7,636 nt of DNA, taken from positions 1 through 7,636 of the forward strand of contig JACMLA010000316.1 of NCBI GenBank assembly GCA_014379815.1, in the 5' to 3' direction. Within the stretch, counting starts at the first letter, position 1; each line of letters starts with the position of its first letter. The notes under the pieces are model-generated. The model was given only the letters and a program-made list of their open reading frames with translations. It made no database searches and was not told the DNA's origin. This DNA comes from Bryobacteraceae bacterium (GTDB taxonomy: Bacteria > Acidobacteriota > Terriglobia > Bryobacterales > Bryobacteraceae). A program made the position numbers and the translations under genes. Shown here piece by piece: positions 5,534 to 7,636 of this stretch.

Positions 5534-5908
5534 TTGAGTAACTATCGCCGCCAGAGCGTCTCGGTGCTGGTACTTGTGTCGTTGCTTCTGTGCACTGCGA
5601 TGCCAGGCAGTGCACAACGCAGGGACAAAGACAAAGAGAAGGGCAACACCAGATCCATCGTGGGTGTCGTCCTCGACAACGCCGACAATCCCATCGAAGG
5701 CGCGGTAGTTCAGCTAAAGGATAAGAAATCACTGCAAATTCGGTCCTTCATCACCCGCGAAGGTGGGAAGTTTCATTTCCATAGCCTCAGCATGGAAGTA
5801 GACTACGAGTTGAAAGCGGATTCCAATGGAAAGGTGAGCAATACCCGTGCTCTAAGTGTCTTCGACAGCCGCAAACAGGCGTCGATGAACCTGAAGATCG
5901 ATAAGTAG
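5534..5908 (+). CDS. Small secreted protein with carboxypeptidase-regulatory-like domain
   Basis: From the TTG at 5534 the protein has 125 residues. Its N-terminus is MSNYRRQ followed by a hydrophobic core (VSVLVLVSLLLCTAM) and a signal peptidase I-type end at GSA-Q. A charged linker (RRDKDKEKG) precedes one beta-sandwich domain of the carboxypeptidase regulatory-like type. Its signature is IVGVVLDNADNPIEGAVVQL, then ITREGGKFHFHSL and DYELKAD. Such transthyretin-like domains occur in exported or surface proteins, often in binding or assembly roles. No catalytic domain is attached. The gene starts 5 bp after the zinc-ribbon stop, or overlaps it by 10 bp if the in-frame GTG at 5519 is used, so the two are probably cotranscribed and coupled. 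The biological role is unknown. Confidence 0.85.
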   Translation: MSNYRRQSVSVLVLVSLLLCTAMPGSAQRRDKDKEKGNTRSIVGVVLDNADNPIEGAVVQLKDKKSLQIRSFITREGGKFHFHSLSMEVDYELKADSNGKVSNTRALSVFDSRKQASMNLKIDK

Positions 5909-6009
5909 ATCAGAATCCGTAAGACCGGTAGAGTCCCTGCACATTACATCTGGTTAACGTCGGAACCTGCCTGAGACCGGAGCCATCTGTGTCAGTGAGG
6001 TGACGCAGC

Positions 6010-6459
6010 ATGACTCATCGATGGATCTCAAAGGAATGGATCTCAAAGCTTACTGGTCTGGTGATGCTCGTGGTTGTCTGCTTTCTCGCGGGACCGCAAG
6101 TTGCTTCGGCAGGCGAGCGCTGTAATCGCAGAGGCTACAACAATCGCGGGTACAGCTCCTACAACTCCTACAACAATCGCGGGTACAGCACATTCGGTCG
6201 TCGTGGAAGCGATCGCGACTACCGGCGGTCTTCCACTTACCGCGACACTCGCTACTCTGACAACGGCTACTACGACGACAACTACCGCAGGCCACGGTCG
6301 GCGGGGACATCTGCCGCGATCATTGGAGGCAGTGCAGCAGCAGGCGCGGCAATAGGTGGAGTGACAGGCGGCGGTAAGGGTGCATTGATCGGCGCTGGAA
6401 TCGGTGCGGTCGGCGGTCTGATCTACGACCGCACTACCAACAACGAACGCGGCCGATAA
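6010..6459 (+). CDS. Exported glycine-zipper protein, Tyr/Asn/Arg-rich
   Basis: A 149-residue exported protein. A signal peptide has an N-region with Arg and Lys, a core LTGLVMLVVVCFLAG (14-28) and a likely cut after ASA at 32-34. Residues 40-97 are rich in Tyr, Asn, Arg, Ser and Asp and contain an 11-residue repeat (YNNRGYSSYNS, then YNNRGYSTFGR). Residues about 100-139 form a glycine-zipper hairpin (AAIIGGSAAAGAAIGG, then ALIGAGIGAVGGLIYD), as in YMGG-type or 2TM glycine-zipper proteins, which insert into or associate with membranes. The start is the ATG at 6010, with GAGGTG at 5997-6002 and 7-base spacing. Near the N-terminus WISKE is duplicated. An outer-membrane or envelope location is likely, but the function is unknown. 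Confidence 0.87.
   Translation: MTHRWISKEWISKLTGLVMLVVVCFLAGPQVASAGERCNRRGYNNRGYSSYNSYNNRGYSTFGRRGSDRDYRRSSTYRDTRYSDNGYYDDNYRRPRSAGTSAAIIGGSAAAGAAIGGVTGGGKGALIGAGIGAVGGLIYDRTTNNERGR
6021..6048 (+). repeat. Short direct repeat near the gene start
   Basis: ATGGATCTCAAAG occurs at 6021-6033 and again at 6036-6048, a 15-bp period in frame with the glycine-zipper gene, so that WISKE is followed by WISKL in the signal-peptide N-region. The ATG triplets inside the repeat are out of frame with the gene. It looks like a recent in-frame duplication. Confidence 0.8.
6135..6189 (+). repeat. 22-bp direct repeat, 33-bp period, inside the glycine-zipper gene
   Basis: The same 22 bases occur at 6135-6156 and 6168-6189 and encode YNNRGYS twice. 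The 33-bp period keeps the frame, so the copy number of the 11-residue Tyr/Asn unit could vary between strains. Confidence 0.85.
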
Positions 6460-6480
6460 GTAACTTCACCTCGAGAGTTT

Positions 6481-6510
6481 GCGCCGGGGACGAGAGATTC
6501 GCCTCGGCGC
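6481..6510 (+). terminator. Hairpin between convergent genes
   Basis: GCGCCGGGG (6481-6489) pairs with CCTCGGCGC (6502-6510) around a 12-base loop. In plus-strand RNA this is a 9-bp stem with one G-U pair, and in minus-strand RNA that pair is a mismatch. It lies between the stops of the convergent glycine-zipper and phoD genes, where a terminator is expected. No U-rich tract follows, so intrinsic termination is uncertain. Confidence 0.4.
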
Positions 6511-6518
6511 GGACTCAG

Positions 6519-7636
6519 CTAGCCCCGGCGTTGGGGTGAAAGCATCTTCTCGAAAAGCGTGGCGCCAGTAATATCCATCAGCCGGACCGTCAATTCAGTC
6601 GACCGACCGTCGATTGCCACTTCGCCAAAAAACTGTAGATTCGCGCTCGGGGGTTGATTCATTTTTCCGGCCGGAGCATGCTTCTGGAACATCACCTCGG
6701 GACCAAAGGTGTTGTCAGGTTCGTTAGGGCCGAACGTTCCCGCGTGAATCGGTCCGCTAATGAACTCCCAGAAAGGATCGAAGTCGGTGAACTGGGCTTT
6801 ACCCGGATTAAAGTAATGGGCGGCCGTGTAGTGAGTATCGGCGGTCAGCCAAACGGTGTTGCGAACTTTACGGCGTTTCAGCTCCCGCAGAAGGCCCGCA
6901 ATCTCCAGCTCACGGCCTAGCGCGGGACCATTCCCGTTGGCTGCGTTTTCCCACATCGGCCTGCCCTGCGCATCCTTCCCATCTCCGACCTGCACACCGA
7001 TCGGCATGTCGCTGGCAATAATCTTCCAGGTAGCTCGGGAGTCGGCAAGACCCTGAATCAGCCAATCCAGTTGCGGCTTGCCGAGATATGTGGTCTCCTC
7101 ACTCTCGTTCGGCTGGCGATTCCAGGTGTTCGGACCCCGGTAGGTGCGCATATCAATCACGAAGATGTCGAGCAGCGGACCGTAGGGAATCTTGCGGTAA
7201 ACGCGTTCCGATTCGTCAGCTGAAAATCGTAGTGGCGCATACTCGAGGAAGGCTTTTGTGGCGCGACCCACCAGTGTCCCTACGCTCTTCTCCGTGTACT
7301 GTGAGAACTGCTTCAGATCTTTCGATGAAGACCAGTTGTTGAGAACTTCATGATCGTCCCACTGCCAGATTTGCGGCACTTCCGAGTTGAAGCGACGAAC
7401 ATTCTCGTCGAGCAAATTGTATAAATAGTTGCCGCGATATTCGTTCAACGTTTCCGCAACTTTGCTCTTTGCTTCTGTCGTGACGTTTTTCCAGACTGCG
7501 CCATCCGGCAGCTTGACCTCTGCTGGTACAGGCCCGTCGGCATAGATAGTGTCGCCCGAGTGCAGGAAGAAATCAGGATTCCGCCGCCGCATTGCCTCAT
7601 AGCCTGTCATCCCTCCCCACTCGGGATTGATGCCCC
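6519..7636 (-). CDS. phoD: PhoD-like alkaline phosphatase/phosphodiesterase, 5' end outside window
   Basis: C-terminal 372 or so residues of a PhoD-family metallophosphoesterase, secreted enzymes that release phosphate from phosphoesters and depend on iron and calcium in the Bacillus enzyme. The frame continues upstream of the first Met at 7610 as GINPEWGG to the window edge. This is a conserved PhoD segment, so that Met is internal and the gene is cut by the edge. Visible motifs, numbered from that Met, are HSGDTIYADGP (17-27), WDDHEVLNNW (84-93), FVIDMRTYRGP (150-160) and WLTADTHYTAAHYF (254-267). These supply Asp, Asn and His metal ligands. The stop is TAG at 6521-6519. The N-terminal domain and the export signal (often Tat type in this family) lie outside the window. 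No Pho box can be assessed here. Confidence 0.93.
   Translation of the reverse strand, partial: GINPEWGGMTGYEAMRRRNPDFFLHSGDTIYADGPVPAEVKLPDGAVWKNVTTEAKSKVAETLNEYRGNYLYNLLDENVRRFNSEVPQIWQWDDHEVLNNWSSSKDLKQFSQYTEKSVGTLVGRATKAFLEYAPLRFSADESERVYRKIPYGPLLDIFVIDMRTYRGPNTWNRQPNESEETTYLGKPQLDWLIQGLADSRATWKIIASDMPIGVQVGDGKDAQGRPMWENAANGNGPALGRELEIAGLLRELKRRKVRNTVWLTADTHYTAAHYFNPGKAQFTDFDPFWEFISGPIHAGTFGPNEPDNTFGPEVMFQKHAPAGKMNQPPSANLQFFGEVAIDGRSTELTVRLMDITGATLFEKMLSPQRRG

Noticed and set aside
5132..5732. Two minus-strand ORFs with a long Ser run or Phe/Leu/Val-rich stretch
   Set aside because: The unusual composition is the antisense reading of the GAN-codon acidic tract in the zinc-ribbon gene. 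The hydrophobic stretch should not be read as a membrane protein.
6074..6355. 93-codon Thr/Ala-rich frame within the glycine-zipper gene
   Set aside because: It is a shifted reading of the Tyr/Asn repeat region (TAC/AAC codons read out of frame). The frame with signal peptide and glycine zipper is clearly the real one.
7608..7610. ATG at 7610 as the start of the phoD-like gene
   Set aside because: The frame stays open upstream to the window edge and encodes GINPEWGG, a conserved PhoD segment, so the true start is outside the window.
1..7636. CRISPR array, tRNA, rRNA, insertion sequence or phage genes
   Set aside because: I looked for regularly spaced repeats, tRNA-like arms and transposase or integrase motifs, and found none. 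The repeats present are the short ones listed.

Overview
The window looks like chromosomal DNA from a moderately GC-rich Gram-negative-type bacterium. The gene set and style fit Acidobacteriota: a secreted carboxypeptidase-regulatory-like domain protein, a PhoD-type phosphatase, a Tyr/Asn-rich glycine-zipper protein and an rlmB-ggt pair. This assignment is an inference from gene content, with no marker gene to prove it.

Layout. On the minus strand, positions 164-2544 hold a two-gene unit: rlmB (23S rRNA 2'-O-ribose methyltransferase family) followed, with a one-base overlap, by ggt (exported gamma-glutamyltransferase). A divergent intergenic region of about 113 bp with two small dyads separates it from a plus-strand series. 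That series starts with an unrecognised 207-residue membrane-anchored protein. Next come two adjacent paralogues of the 6-pyruvoyl-tetrahydropterin synthase (PTPS)/QueD family, then folE (GTP cyclohydrolase I). The paralogues are 2 bp apart, and the second overlaps folE as ATGA, so these three are very probably one translationally coupled pterin operon. A perfect 17-bp tandem duplication follows, then an unrecognised 122-residue protein, a small LysW-like zinc-ribbon protein with a very acidic tail, a small secreted carboxypeptidase-regulatory-like protein that starts at the end of the previous gene, and an exported glycine-zipper protein. A hairpin separates these from a convergent minus-strand phoD-like gene that runs off the right edge.

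How the genes work together. FolE makes 7,8-dihydroneopterin triphosphate, the substrate of PTPS/QueD enzymes, so FolE and the two paralogues form a short pterin pathway. The end product is not decided by the sequence: tetrahydropterin cofactor, queuosine precursor and folate precursor are all possible. The most interesting point is that the two paralogues are degenerate in complementary places. The first lacks the catalytic Cys but keeps the usual GMVxDLxxLK segment. The second keeps the Cys but has lost that segment. The second notable gene is the LysW-like protein, which keeps the two-CxxC zinc ribbon but carries a roughly 30-residue acidic stretch and ends in EEWK instead of the EDWGE carrier end of LysW.

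No tRNA, rRNA, CRISPR array, transposase or phage gene was seen.
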